From contig OX393570.1 of NCBI GenBank assembly GCA_947652115.1, positions 8,833,435 through 8,897,434 on the forward strand: a DNA stretch of 64,000 nt, read 5' to 3'. Origin of the DNA: Blastomussa wellsi (Eukaryota > Cnidaria > Anthozoa > Scleractinia > Plerogyridae). How positions within the stretch are numbered: the stretch's first letter is position 1; each line of letters opens with the position of its first letter. The position numbers and the translations under genes are program-made. The notes under the pieces are model-generated. The model did not search any database. It saw nothing but the letters and a program-made list of their open reading frames with translations, and was not told the DNA's origin. Shown in pieces: positions 1 through 9,928 of this stretch.

Positions 1-60
1 CGTTTAAACGAGCCCTTGGCTCGCTGGTGTAATGTGTCTGAATAAAGTACTACCACAAAG
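1..60 (+). mobile_element. LINE 3' end (partial, cut by window start)
   Basis: These bases equal the last part of the LINE tails at 16300-16766 and 34052-34526, including the TGAATAAAG near the end. In those places the tail follows a bHLH gene, so another bHLH unit probably lies just left of the window. That last point is inference. Confidence 0.6.
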
Positions 61-599
61 ACCAGTTGAAGAGTCAAAATATTAGCCTATTAAAAGTGTC
101 CTTTGCCGGCACCGTAGGCTTAGCCTTGCAATTTTAACTGTTTTTTTTCTACACGTTACAATGTCGTCTGGTACGAGCATCTGTATAAAGAGATTCGGAA
201 ACAAGCAATACAAAGTAGTATTCTGCGTTGTGTGCTTCCCTGCGTTCAAAGGTTTCTTAAGTTTAATTCTGGAAAGGTGTCAGTCTGAACCGAGTTAGGA
301 CAAGAGAAAATATTAAACGAAACCATTTTCAGCATTTTATACATTTTTGTCACGCTAGTGGGCCTAGGGATGGAAGTGGGGCTTGTATTGAAGACATGGC
401 ACATGTTAATTGAAACAGATACTTTAATGACATACAGATTTAGCCAAACCAAAAAAGGGTAGCTACAGAGTTTATACTGTTAATAATTTGTGAAAATGCT
501 ATCATTAAAAATACTGGCGTGCACAACTACTCATGAAAGATTCCACAAGTGAAAAAAATAAGAATAATTAATCGTCAATTCCAAGTGCAGAAAAAGGAT
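61..599. other. bHLH-unit 3' flank, non-coding
   Basis: This stretch is homologous to the sequence following other bHLH genes (53250-53500, 57490-57720, 62310-62390). The shared landmarks are a block around 160-200 and a block ending in TTTTATACATTTTTGTCA near 330-350. Short ORFs here do not keep their frame between paralogues because of 1-2 bp indels, so I do not call a gene. Confidence 0.6.
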
Positions 600-1314
600 G
601 AAAAATTACAAAACCCTACCAGAATCCTAGAAAATTATATAAGTTTACACTGAACATCAATTTTAGCCAGATTATCCGACCCTGTATTCTTCAGTAGGAA
701 GGCTGTACCGCTATAAGAGAAACTTTTTCTAAAGTAATAGTAAGAACTGATTGGAGGTTGAGGAAGGGCCAACTTCATTTCGCTTTTTTGTAATCTATAA
801 GGTCCATAAGTAGTTGTATCATGACGAGATTTGGAAGAAAGATAACCTGGTGTCTCCCCATTTAAAGCAAAAAACACTCTAAAGAGTTACACAAAAAAAT
901 TTCTTACGCTCCTAATTGAAGTTGGCAACGTAGTAGGTTATGAAAGGTAGACTAAAAAGAGTATTTTCTAACTTTTGAGATAATAGTTTCTAATTCTTCT
1001 TACGAGTCGGAGATTCTAGTATATCGAACAAGATCGTAAGATTTTCCTTTTAAATATGAATTTTGATAGTGTTCGGAGCTTGGTGGTATCTCTGTATCTA
1101 ACCCAACAGTTTTGCACCAATTCTTGAAAATCATTTTCGTAAAATTTCAAGTTTTTTTGAATATAAAAGTGGATAGAAGCTGGTAATCGCGTATGGCATA
1201 AACGAATTTTTTCCTATAGGGATGAACAAATCCTTTAATTGTGAAGGGATTTTTTTGCATCTTTATTACAAACACTGAAACACACTATTTCACATTATTA
1301 CTGCGCCTATTGCA
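600..1314 (-). mobile_element. LINE relic, reverse transcriptase C-terminal tail
   Basis: Minus-strand reading at 635-877 contains GETPGYLSS, KLALPQP and RKSFSYSG, which resemble the C-terminal tail of CR1/L2-like non-LTR retrotransposon polyproteins. The stretch up to about 1290 is collinear with the LINE relics at 49320-49830 and 55010 onward. No catalytic domain is present, so this is a 5'-truncated dead fragment. The family placement rests on recognition of short motifs. Confidence 0.6.
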
Positions 1315-1346
1315 ATTATATTACACAAACTCCGTTCGAAATATAT
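1315..1346. repeat. DIRS inverted terminal repeat, left, copy A
   Basis: This is the reverse complement of 5775-5804 with one mismatch in the centre (TTTGTG versus TTCGTG). The shared core is TCGAACGGAGTT. It defines the left edge of the DIRS element. Confidence 0.85.
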
Positions 1347-1592
1347 AAGGTAGAGTTCAACGCAGAAGAATGGTGCCAATAATAGGCAGACAGTATAAAA
1401 GAACTGGAAAGTCTGTAATGTTATCAAAATACTGCAAAGTTGACAAAGTCAGTAATGGAAAGTGAGGTAATTCACCAAAACATTAGCATGTTGTCTAACT
1501 GAGAAACGCAAAGTTATGAGTTATTTCTAAACTCAATGTACGGTAAGTACAAAGTTATAAAAAGTCTCAAAGGAGAACAGCATGTGCAAAAG

Positions 1593-3473
1593 TTAGCTGT
1601 GAACAGGTTTGTAATAAAACTTCAGAAAAGTGGAAGGAGACGACCAATCAGCCATCTTCAAAATCTTAGATAATGGGACGTTGGAATTGGTATCTGCAGT
1701 GGTTGAAGCTCCACGCACAGAATGTGCATTATAGATATCACTATTGACTCCGGAGGCCTTCAGAAGAGAACGTAGCCACCTCGCCAAGGATGGAGCTGAA
1801 ATTGGTTTGTGAGGCTTCACATATTAGATAAATAATGGATCCGGCTTAGACGAGGGGATAGCTGGACGAATTGTACGTGTAGCCTTCAAGTAGCAACATA
1901 ATGTCTCTACTGGACACAACTTGGAGATGGAAGGGAAACGTGCGAAGAAAGCCTTTGGTAGTTGATCAGCTGCGCCCCTTTTACGAGGGGACGAGAGCAT
2001 GAACGCAACACCCTTGGGAAGGATGTGGCAGTGGCGTAGATCCAGCTTTGTAAGTGCCGAAACTCTTTCAGGGCAAGCTAAGGAAAATAACATTGCAAGT
2101 TTCCATGACAACTGCTTGAGAGACAGTGACCTATTACTGCCAAGAGACGCGAGATATGTAGTCACCGAACTCACATCCCAGGTATGGGAGTATCTAGGTT
2201 TAGGGGAGCGATTGTTGAACATCCCCTTAAGAAGCTGAATGACTAACGGGTTTTGACCCACAGGAAGGCCATTCAGTTCGGCGTGAGAGGTGGAGATCGC
2301 TGAGCGCGCTACATTAACAGAGCGGTAAGCTGCACCACTGTTGAAGTACTCGGTTAAATATAGCAGAATGTCGGTTAAAGGCGCTGAAAGAGGATCAATC
2401 TTTCTCTTAACGCACCAGCCACTCCAGTGTCTCCAAGCGGTTTGATATGTTTTCCTTGTAGATTGGTGGGATGCCGAAAGGAGAATCTCGGTAACATTGT
2501 CTGGAATTCCCATTGCCTGGTACTGCCCGCGGAGACACGAAACACGGCTAAGTGTAGTCTGGGGAACATTGGATGAATCCTCTGAGGGTCTGCTGGGTCC
2601 CTCAGGAGGTGTCTGGAGCTCTGCAGGCTGATTGGATGTTCGACCAGGAGGCTCAGTAGTAGTGGCCACCATGGTTGTGCTTGCCAAATGGGTACCACTA
2701 ATATGATATCTGCTTTGTCCTGAGTCGCTTTGTTTAGGACAGCTGGGATCAGATTGAAGGGTGGAAAAGCGTAACCCTTGAAGGGTGCCCAGTCCATGGT
2801 GAACGCATCCGTGTGCAGTGTCTCTGGGTCTAGACGCCAGCTGACGTACTGGGGAAGCTGGGCGGATAGGCGAGAAGCAAACAGGTCGATTTCGCACCCC
2901 TTGAGAAAGGGGTAAATTGTTTGAGTCTATCTTCCACTCGCTGCTGTCGTTAAACTTCCTTGATTCCGAGTCGGCTATGGTATTCAACTTGCCCGGTACG
3001 TGCTGAGCTGAGATCATGATGTTCCTCTCCAGGCACCATTGCCAGAGTTCCAATGTGAGTGCTAAGAGGCAGGGCGAGTGGGCACTGCCTTTGTTGTTCA
3101 CATGGGCTACCGCCGTTGTCTTGTCCATTCTCAGGCATACTACTTTGTGGGATTGGTTCTTTAGAAAGGACTTTAGGGCAAGAAAGGCAGTCTTGAGCTC
3201 CAATACGTTTATGTGCTGGGTTGGTTCGCTGTCTGACCAAAGCCCATTGTGCGTTGACTTTCGCAGACCGCGCCCTATCCTGTCTTGGGTGCGTCTGTTG
3301 ATATAAACAACGTTGGAGCTGGGGGTCTGATTGGGCTGCCATTCACCAATGAAGTTCTTCCAAAGAGTTGTGATCCAGACTAATAGTACTGGTCGCTCAC
3401 ATGTAGGGCTTGGATCATTCTGATTTGCAAGTATCGAAAATGAAGGGGAGCTTGCCAAATTGCTGGGCGACAC
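1593..3473 (-). pseudogene. DIRS RNase H plus tyrosine recombinase, one in-frame stop
   Basis: One frame spans RNase H (INVLELK, then a DKTTAV/HVNNKG block, about 3250-3050) and a tyrosine recombinase (about 2550-1593). The recombinase shows PERVSAL with the first catalytic Arg, HSVRG with the His-x-x-Arg motif, ADWSS, and FYYKP with the nucleophilic Tyr near the C-terminus. A single in-frame TAA at 1824-1826 splits it. The surrounding reading suggests a Ser codon (TCA) mutated at one base. The same stop is in copies B and C. The listed 5' edge uses a GTG codon and is arbitrary, because the frame upstream is broken. Confidence 0.88.
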
Positions 3474-3498
3474 AATTCTAGAGTGTCTAATACACTTG

Positions 3499-4310
3499 CT
3501 ATTGACGAGCAGGCATAGGTGGAGTGACCTTCGCCTTCAAGCAAAGGGATTTCACCTTTACAACGTTCTCCTGTGGGAGGCTTAGTGCTTCTACAGTGGA
3601 GTCGATTACAAAGCCCAGGAATGTTATTATTTGTGTCGGGATCAAGCCTAGGCTTTCCAGAAGGGATACAGTGTGACTCTGTGCCTCCTGGTAAGTCGAC
3701 CACAAGATTAGGAAGTCGTCCAGATAGAGGGTGATACGAACACCCCGTTTCCGAAGAAATGCTGCCACGGGTTTTAAAAGTTTGGTGACGATCCTTGGTG
3801 CAGTATTTAAGCCAAAACAGGGGCCTTAGAAGGCATAACAGTTTTTTCTCCAAAGGAGTTGAAGGAACCTTTGAGAGTCCTTGTGGTCTGGGACTGACAA
3901 ATAAGCGTCTTTCAGATCCAGGGTGGTCATATAGTCGCATCTTTGAAGTAGGGACTTTAATCAATGAATGCTTTCCATCAGGAAGTGAGAGTTTTCCACG
4001 AACTTGTTCAGGAAACTCAAGTCTATCACAGGTCGAAAAGTCCCAACCTTTTTGGGGACTAGGAACGAACGACTGAAGAAACCTTCTCTTATGAGGGAGA
4101 TTTCTGCAATGGCCCCCTTGGTGAGGAGGTTGTCCACCTCTGAATCTATGAGGTCGGCATTTACTTGGTTGGGACTCGTAACTGGTATGGTAAACTGAAC
4201 TGGTTTGCAACGCAACGGAATTTTGTAACCTAAAACAATACTGAGGATATCTGGGTCGGAGGTTATTGCCCTCCAGTTGTCTATGAATGAGTTGATTCTT
4301 TTGCTTCCTG
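3499..4310 (-). pseudogene. DIRS reverse transcriptase, two in-frame stops
   Basis: A single minus-strand frame reads FLVPKK, RPVIDLS, LDLKDAY (motif A, first catalytic Asp) and LYLDDFL (motif C, catalytic Asp pair), with LGFVID after it. This is the DIRS reverse-transcriptase signature. It is interrupted by TGA at 3961-3963 and by a TAA near 3829, both also present in copies B and C. It joins the RNase H/recombinase ORF through a frame change around 3480. Catalytic residues are intact but the protein cannot be made whole. Confidence 0.85.
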
Positions 4311-4499
4311 TTTGGGGGCACGAAGGAACGCCCGTTTTTTGAACGGATATTGTACTTAGAGTAGGAGCCAGGAAAGGGCTTGTCCTTGTTAGGGGGAAGC
4401 GATGACCCTGAGCGTGGGCGCTTAGCAGGCCGGGAGGCCGCGCCCAAGTTCTTCGCGAGGCCCCTTGAAAGGTCTGCTTGCTTTGATGCAATACTTGGA

Positions 4500-5444
4500 A
4501 AGTCATCCCCGAAAAGCAATCGCGTAGCATTGGGGAGAGGCTGGTCAGCCAGGCCAATCTCTTCCTCCTTAAGGTTGGAAACTGGAAATTTGCAGAGCCT
4601 AACAGACATAGTGACTGCTCAAAAATTGATTCTCTGTAATCTTTGGATACATCTTGGTCTGAACATAAAGCATCATGTATGGAACAAAGTGGACCTGTTA
4701 TTGTTAGCATAGACCTCTGCACAGAGAACAGTTTGTCACGCTCTTGTGTATACTTTCGAGACTTAAATGGGGAGATCTGATTCAAAACAGAGTTGTCCAA
4801 AGTCGGTGAGACCATGCAGTCAACAGAAGTAATTGAATAACTGTCAAGTATGTCGCTTACTTGATCGTAAGATACCTTCCGTCGGAAGTGTTTTTCCAAA
4901 AAAAGCGGTAAAATCCGCCTTTGGCTCCCATGAGGGGTGTTGAGAATCTGGATCATATAGATCACCGCCATTTGCAGACACATTTGTCACGTTTGGCTGC
5001 TTTACGGCTGGGGGTTTAATAGCCCCGCTTTGAGGTTCAGAAACCTCTGTTGGTGGCTCATTAGCCCGTATTGGTGGCTCATTAGCCCGTACTGGTGGCT
5101 TTAAAGCCGTATCCAAGCCTTCACAATCGGATACAAGGTCTTCGTCCGAGTGAACCTTCACAGAGAGGACAGAGAGTGAGTCAGATTTCACGCTAGAATT
5201 TGGCGGGAAGACTGGGACGTTTTGATGCCAATGTTGTTCCATCGATGACACACGATCGTTTGTGTGTTTTAGGTCTTGCTGGACCTCTTCTAAAGTCTTC
5301 AGCCGATAAGGAATCCTGCTCCTCATTTGGAGACCTCTGACGTTTATGAGGGCTTGAAGGAGGAGACTGCTCTGGCACGCTTCGGCGGCCATGCTTTGTT
5401 TTCGAACGAGATCTCGAGCGTGAACGATGACGTCTCTTGCCCAT
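4500..5444 (-). pseudogene. DIRS ORF1 (Gag-like), frameshifted
   Basis: It starts at an ATG at 5442-5444 and opens with an Arg/Ser-rich stretch (RSRSRSRS), followed in another frame by QQDLKHTNDRVSSMEQHW. It then has a proline-rich linker with two copies of RANEPP and, further on, SRKYTQERDKLFSVQRSML. The best reading changes frame at least twice. DIRS ORF1 products are poorly conserved, so the assignment depends on position and basic composition. Confidence 0.6.
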
Positions 5445-5774
5445 TGCGAATGAACCAGAGAAAATATTTCCTGAAAGGAAGCAACTACTTACCCTACAAA
5501 CGAAAAAACGACTCTAAAAGAGCCGAGGTTAGCCGTGATACAGCCAAAAAGTATAAAAAGGTTTGTAAAAGAAACCACTTACCTGTTGTAGTTCGTAGCA
5601 CGAGGGAAAAGATGACAGGCTCAGATGTCAGCGGTCTATATACGATCGCAGGGAGTTATGGTATTACGTCATGTGTGACAGTTTCTTACCCAGGGGGTAC
5701 AGTTTTATTTTCTTTTATTCTAGATGCGTTAGAGTGGTTCGTAGCATACGGGATTCTACCTTATGTTTTCTCAG

Positions 5775-5804
5775 ATATTTCGAACGGAGTTCGTGTAATA
5801 TAAT
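5775..5804. repeat. DIRS inverted terminal repeat, right, copy A
   Basis: Inverted partner of 1315-1346. About 30 bp of unassigned sequence separate it from the Gypsy LTR that starts at 5837. Confidence 0.85.
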
Positions 5805-5836
5805 CTGTTATTACACTAAGCTACTTACAATGATAC

Positions 5837-6001
5837 TGTTGTGTCCCGAACTAGTCGGTTATAAACGGATTAAACCGGATAGAACCAAAAAACAACGATA
5901 ACCTTCTTCCGCCATGATAGCTCGTGCTCGACTACTCCGAGGATCTGGGACCTAATATATTACACTACATCGGGAGGGGATCTGGGTCCTAATACACTAC
6001 A
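5837..6001 (-). repeat. Gypsy 3' LTR, copy A
   Basis: About 165 bp with TG...CA ends. On the minus strand it follows a purine-rich polypurine-tract candidate (AAAAGGGAGGGA). It matches the 5' LTR at 46527-46683, sharing the block around CCCGAACTAGTCG and CGCCATGATAGCTCGTGCTCG. Confidence 0.7.
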
Positions 6002-6192
6002 TCCCTCCCTTTTAGACTCATTCGATGAGACTTCGTGTTCAACAGTGTACCTGACATATCAGTCACAACTGTCAGTGTCTTTCAGAGTCAGGTATAGTAA
6101 TCCTTGAGATAACTTGGTGCCAAGCTTTGTCGCTGCGACCTAGGGTTTGGCAGCTGCACGTCCTTCAGGTGAAACTTTGGTCTCGGCCACAT

Positions 6193-7323
6193 TTAGTTCC
6201 TGCAACAAACTCTGCTGTTGAATATTGGTTCCTCCTGCTTCTGGCTTGTGTCTGTCACTGTGTCTTCCTGTATTCTTGGGGTATCATTGCTCTGTAGCAA
6301 TTTCTTAACATGCGCAGTGTTGCGGGAGTACTGTGCTTCTTCTTGGGATTCCCCAACCAAACTGTTTCCATGCTTGCTTAAACTGTGTATGGGGTTGGGT
6401 TGAACCGAGTTGAGAGTTTGTCTTTCTTCTCTTGCTGTACTAGTACCTGGTCCCCTGTTCACTGTCCCTGTCACGCACTCCTCGCTGGACATGTTCATCA
6501 CTCAGCTCGGGAATTTTGCTACGTATCTTTCGGCCAAAGAGTAGCTCGGCTGGGCTCACGCCGGTCGTTGAGGGAGGTAAAGCTCTGTAAGCTGTAAGGT
6601 AGATGTTAAGCTCTCTTTTCTAGTTCTTCTACTCAGTAAGCACGATCTGGAGTCGTTTCAGAAGAGAGCTGTTTTGGCGTTACACTTCGCCATTCGCCTG
6701 AGGCCATTTAGCTGTGACCTTGTGGTGTTTGATACCTTGCTGTGCCATGCACTCTGCGAGCTCTGCTGATACCAACTGCGGTCTGTTGTCGGACGTCAGT
6801 CTCTCTGGTAGGCCATGCCGTGCAACACGAGATGACGTTAGGGGCAACGGTGGACTTCAGGATGTCTACCTCAAAGTACCGGCTGTAATAATCCATGACA
6901 ACTAGAATTGATTCACCAGTGGGAAGTGGTCCAAGCGAATCAATATACAAATCTCTCCATGGTCCAGGGGGTAAGGGTGTGGTCCTAATAGGTTCTGGAG
7001 GAGTGGCACAACTGACCAACTGCCACCCATAGAAGGTTTTACAATGTTTCTCTGCGTCTCTTTCCATGCTGGGCCACCATACTTTGCTACGAAGCTTTTG
7101 CTTAGTTCCAACGTTGCCCAGAGTCTTCGTGGGCAATGGATAATATTCTGGGTCTAAGCTTCTTTGGAATGACAATTCTTGTTCCTCTGAGTATCTGCTT
7201 TCCAATGGTACACAGTTCACCGCTGCATTGGAGGTACCGCTTGTAAACTAACTGGTCCCACGGTTTTCTATTGATGCACTGCCTGACCGCTGAAAGTTCT
7301 TCATCGTCAGCAGATGCCTTCAC
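6193..7323 (-). pseudogene. Gypsy integrase and C-terminal tail
   Basis: Minus-strand pieces in several frames. KVWWPSMERDAEKHCK, near the zinc-binding region, has two expected Cys replaced (CKTFYGW). YIDSLGPLPTGES carries the first catalytic Asp. SDNRPQLVSAE carries the second, and KWPQANGEV the catalytic Glu (about 6700-6800). A C-terminal piece at 6193-6501 includes SRNTAHVKKLL. Unit A lacks a 12-bp segment near 6450 present in B and C. Confidence 0.75.
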
Positions 7324-7329
7324 GAGTTG

Positions 7330-7835
7330 TCATAGCACTGGGCGTTGCTGAACTGCCACAAATCGCACATATTCTTCGGCCTGTGATGAGCATTTGCTTC
7401 CACTTTCCACGCTGCTCACTAGTCTCGAGAGTGGATCAGCAGTGTTCTTTGGACCTTGTTGGTACTTGCCCTTGACTTTGTATGGCTGCATCCTTAGTAC
7501 CCATCTCTCAATGCGTGCGCTCGGTTTAGACCTCGGGCCATAAATAACCTCAAGTGGCTTATGCTGTGTTACACGCTCGAATGGGATGCCATAGATATAA
7601 GGGTGGAACTTTCGCAAGCCCATATGAGTGCGAATGCCTCTTTCTCTGTTTGTGAATATCTTGTTTCGGTACTTGTCAGACTTCGCCTTGCATAGCTGAT
7701 GATTCTTGGTCCATCCTTGTGCACTTGTGTCAAAACAGCTCCCTGCCCAACAGGGCTCGCATCAGCGATTATTTGCGTTGGGGAATCTTTGTCGAAATAC
7801 CCCAACATCTCTGCGCTTGACAGGCTCTTCTTCAA
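7330..7835 (-). pseudogene. Gypsy RNase H, frameshifted
   Basis: The first frame reads IIADASPVGQGAVLTQV and SYARRSLTSTETRYSQTEKE, typical of Gypsy RNase H. A second frame continues as FERVTQHKPLEVIYG and PGPKN-like ADPLSRL. The frame change lies near 7600. The catalytic Asp of ADAS is present. Confidence 0.8.
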
Positions 7836-8530
7836 TTACTCGAATGCTGCTTTCTGTTCTTTTACAAACACAAATGGTGTTCCTGCTTTTATCAGGCGTC
7901 TCAGGAGTTCTGAGATAGTTGCTAGGTCTGGTATGAATCGACCACAATAGTTTACCAGTCCCAGGAAGCTGCGTGTCTCCGACATATTCTGAGGTTCTCT
8001 CGCACTGGTGACGGCCACAAACTTGTCTGCGGCACAGCTGGCACCGTTTGCCAACAGAAACATCCCGACAAATGTTAGCTTATCCATGCTGAACTGGCAG
8101 TTTGTTGCGTTGAGGGTCAGCCCGCGCTCTCCAAGCCTCTTTATCATCAGTTCCAGGCGTGCTTCGTGTTCAGCTTGGTCTTTACCATGCACTATTATGT
8201 CATCCGAGATATTCTCCTGCCCATCTATTCCGGTGAGTGCTGTCTGGATCTCGTATTGATATTGTTCAGAAGCTGAATTAACTCCGAATAATAATCTCTT
8301 ATATCTGAACAGTCCACAGTGTGTCACAAATGTTGTGATTTCTCTCGAGTCTGACCTGGGGAACGACAGCTACGGGATAAACCCACGGGGTGGGCCCAGT
8401 TGCTGGCTCTATTATGTCCAAGTTAATAAGGTCTTGGATCTTTTCTTCCACCTTTGATCTCAGACTGAAAGGAGTCCTCCGTATTGGCTGCGCTACCGGC
8501 TTCGCGTTTGGGTCTATGTGAAGTTGTACT
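7836..8530 (-). pseudogene. Gypsy reverse transcriptase with motif A deleted
   Basis: The N-terminal finger reads IEPATGPTPWV. It then runs into THCGLFRYKRLLFGVNSASE and the catalytic ISDDIIVHG, ending with the thumb-region RSFLGLVNYCGRFIP. The normal stretch between the VVP block and REITTF, which holds the LDL..GYHQ motif with the first catalytic Asp, is missing and the frame shifts at about 8345. The same deletion is in all three copies, so the enzyme was already inactive in their ancestor. Confidence 0.8.
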
Positions 8531-8532
8531 GC

Positions 8533-9012
8533 TCAGTCCTTCAGTTTTCCTACACCCCTGAAGACCGCTGGGTATTTCTCTTGCAGGATTTCACCAATGT
8601 TGTGGGTGTTAGTGTTTACTGAGGAAATATCTATCCAAATCTTCAACACACCAAGGCTTGTTGCAGTTTCCCTCCCTAGGAGTGGGTCTCCCTTGCCATT
8701 GATCACACAGAACTCGGCATTGACAGTGTTTCTTCCTGCAGAGATCTCACATGAGAATGTTCCTATTACATCCAAGGGGGTCTGGGACGCATACGCTTAG
8801 AGATTCTTGTCTGAACGAGCTGATTTACACTTCACTTTGCTTCTCTTTAGCCACTCCCATGTTTGCTTGTCAACGATGTTGGTACTTGCTCCAGAATCTA
8901 TTATCACACTTAGCTTACATCCTCCAATGATTACTTTAATCTTTTCTTGCTTTTTATCGCCTACTTCGAATGCATATTCTGTGTCATCTTCATCATCTTG
9001 AGTATCTACCAT
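8533..9012 (-). pseudogene. Gypsy aspartic protease
   Basis: Retropepsin-like: IIDSGASTNIVDK carries the catalytic Asp, followed downstream by DPLLGRETATSLGVLKI. A stop separates the two halves around 8776-8799, and another (KLKD then stop, at 8533) precedes the reverse-transcriptase linker. Confidence 0.8.
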
Positions 9013-9171
9013 ATTTGCAGAACCTCACTTGGGTAACCTGTGGCGCTTGCGTTTCCTTTTTCCCCCTCACGTTTGTGTTTCGTCATACAACGCTCTTGGA
9101 AATGTCCTTCCAATCCACATTTGCGAAAAACCTGACCTCTTGCTGGGCAGTTTGGGTCTTCACCAAGATAG

Positions 9172-9206
<35 letters not shown>

Positions 9207-9222
9207 TCTGTGGGAAGTATAA
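9013..9222 (-). pseudogene. Gypsy nucleocapsid zinc-knuckle remnant
   Basis: The minus strand reads EDPNCPARG and then FRKCGLEGHFQERC, a CCHC zinc knuckle whose first Cys is replaced by Phe. The right edge is the junction to PLE sequence. Confidence 0.6.
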
Positions 9223-9278
9223 CAATATAATTTGGTTTTATCAATTGGGTTGATAATGTCAATTGGCCACCGTAAAGA

Positions 9279-9326
9279 GATTCAATTGCTGACGTTTCGA
9301 GCGTTAGCCCTTCGTCGGAGCGAATC
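9279..9326 (-). ncRNA. Hammerhead ribozyme-like motif, copy A
   Basis: On the minus strand, outer stem I strands GAUUC/GAAUC and GCU/AGC enclose, in order, the core CCGACGA, stem II GGGC-UAAC-GCUC, GAAA, AC/GU as a minimal stem III without a loop, and C as the cleavage nucleotide. The consensus core is CUGANGA, so position 4 is C instead of U. PLEs are known to carry hammerhead motifs with very short stem III, which may act as dimers. Activity here is doubtful because of the core change. Confidence 0.65.
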
Positions 9327-9416
9327 AAGGAATTGTGCGTCGTGTGCTTTTTATATAGAGAATGATGGAGCTTCGCTATTGGCTGGTGCCTGGTAACGTG
9401 AAAACAACGGAATAAA

Positions 9417-9740
9417 TTAGTTGAATGAAAAGCGTTCGTTGATACCGTAAGGATTAAGAGTGCCGATTTGAAAAATAAATTTTTGTTCTAGAGTTTTACG
9501 GCTTTCCGTGTTTCCTTGGTGAAGGGAAAGGCCGCAGACTGCCATATGTTGCTTAGAATGATTTGGGAGATTGAAGTGTCTCGCGACCGGTTTCGATGCA
9601 TTTTTGTCGTCTTTCTCTACGTCACGAAGGTGTTCTCGGAATCGGTCGCCAAGTACTCTCCCTGTTTCGCCGATGTACAACTTTTTGCAAAGAGTTCAAG
9701 TTATGCAGTAGATGGCATTGGCTGAGGTACAGGTGAAATG
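9417..9740 (-). pseudogene. PLE GIY-YIG endonuclease, copy A
   Basis: The minus strand reads YCIT, stop, TLCKKLYIGETGR, then GDRFREHL, SKPVARHFN and TLNPYGINERF. The YCI-x-YIG spacing is that of the PLE GIY-YIG domain, which nicks the target to prime reverse transcription. A TGA at 9696-9698 replaces a Cys codon that is intact (TGC) in unit C. Confidence 0.75.
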
Positions 9741-9928
9741 ATCAGTGATTTTGATAGATCGCTTGGGTCCCGATATTTTGTCAACGTTGTGAATGAAAGG
9801 GCATTTTTTGCATCGTGCACGAGCGCATTTAAAAGTTCCGGGTTGATCACTAGTTTGGAATGCACTTCTGACTAAAAAGTTACTTATATTTTTGTGAGGT
9901 TGCGAAAAGATTCTACCAGTGTCGGGAT

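Larger units (their letters stand above)
1315..5804 (-). mobile_element. DIRS-like tyrosine-recombinase retrotransposon, copy A
   Basis: An element of about 4.5 kb bounded by inverted terminal repeats of about 31 bp. It reads on the minus strand as ORF1 (4500-5444), reverse transcriptase (3499-4310), then RNase H and tyrosine recombinase (1593-3473). This order and the absence of a DDE integrase are diagnostic of DIRS elements, which integrate through a circular intermediate using a tyrosine recombinase. All ORFs carry stops or frameshifts, most shared with copies B and C. It sits between a LINE relic and a Gypsy LTR. Copy A lacks the MITE that interrupts ORF1 in the other copies. Confidence 0.9.
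5837..9222 (-). mobile_element. Ty3/Gypsy LTR retrotransposon, copy A, 5' half replaced by PLE
   Basis: Minus-strand order is zinc knuckle, protease, reverse transcriptase, RNase H, integrase, C-terminal tail and 3' LTR, which is the Ty3/Gypsy order. The gag and 5' LTR are missing here because the element is joined to a PLE at about 9222. Unit C keeps that missing end (46005-46683). The polyprotein has many frameshifts and stops, mostly shared among copies, so it is dead. Confidence 0.88.
9223..9928 (-). mobile_element. Penelope-like element 3' end (GIY-YIG part), copy A
   Basis: Minus-strand C-terminal portion of a PLE polyprotein with the GIY-YIG nuclease and a 3' tail containing a hammerhead-like motif. 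It is inserted into the Gypsy element at the nucleocapsid boundary. Relative to unit C it has lost about 22 bp near 9895. It ends abruptly at 9928, where an oppositely oriented PLE fragment begins. Confidence 0.8.

Noticed and set aside
3380..4609. 409-codon minus-strand ORF in the DIRS region
   Set aside because: Only its ends carry recognisable DIRS residues. The middle is a shadow frame of the reverse transcriptase, whose motifs read in another frame.
5327..5803. 158-codon plus-strand ORF over the DIRS 5' end, repeated in B and C
   Set aside because: It runs antisense through DIRS ORF1 and the terminal repeat and shows no domain. Its presence in all three units follows from recent duplication and is not independent evidence.
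9279..9326. Reading the motif as a rho-independent terminator hairpin
   Set aside because: The paired segments, GAAA and core match hammerhead geometry, there is no T-run, and the context is eukaryotic PLE sequence.
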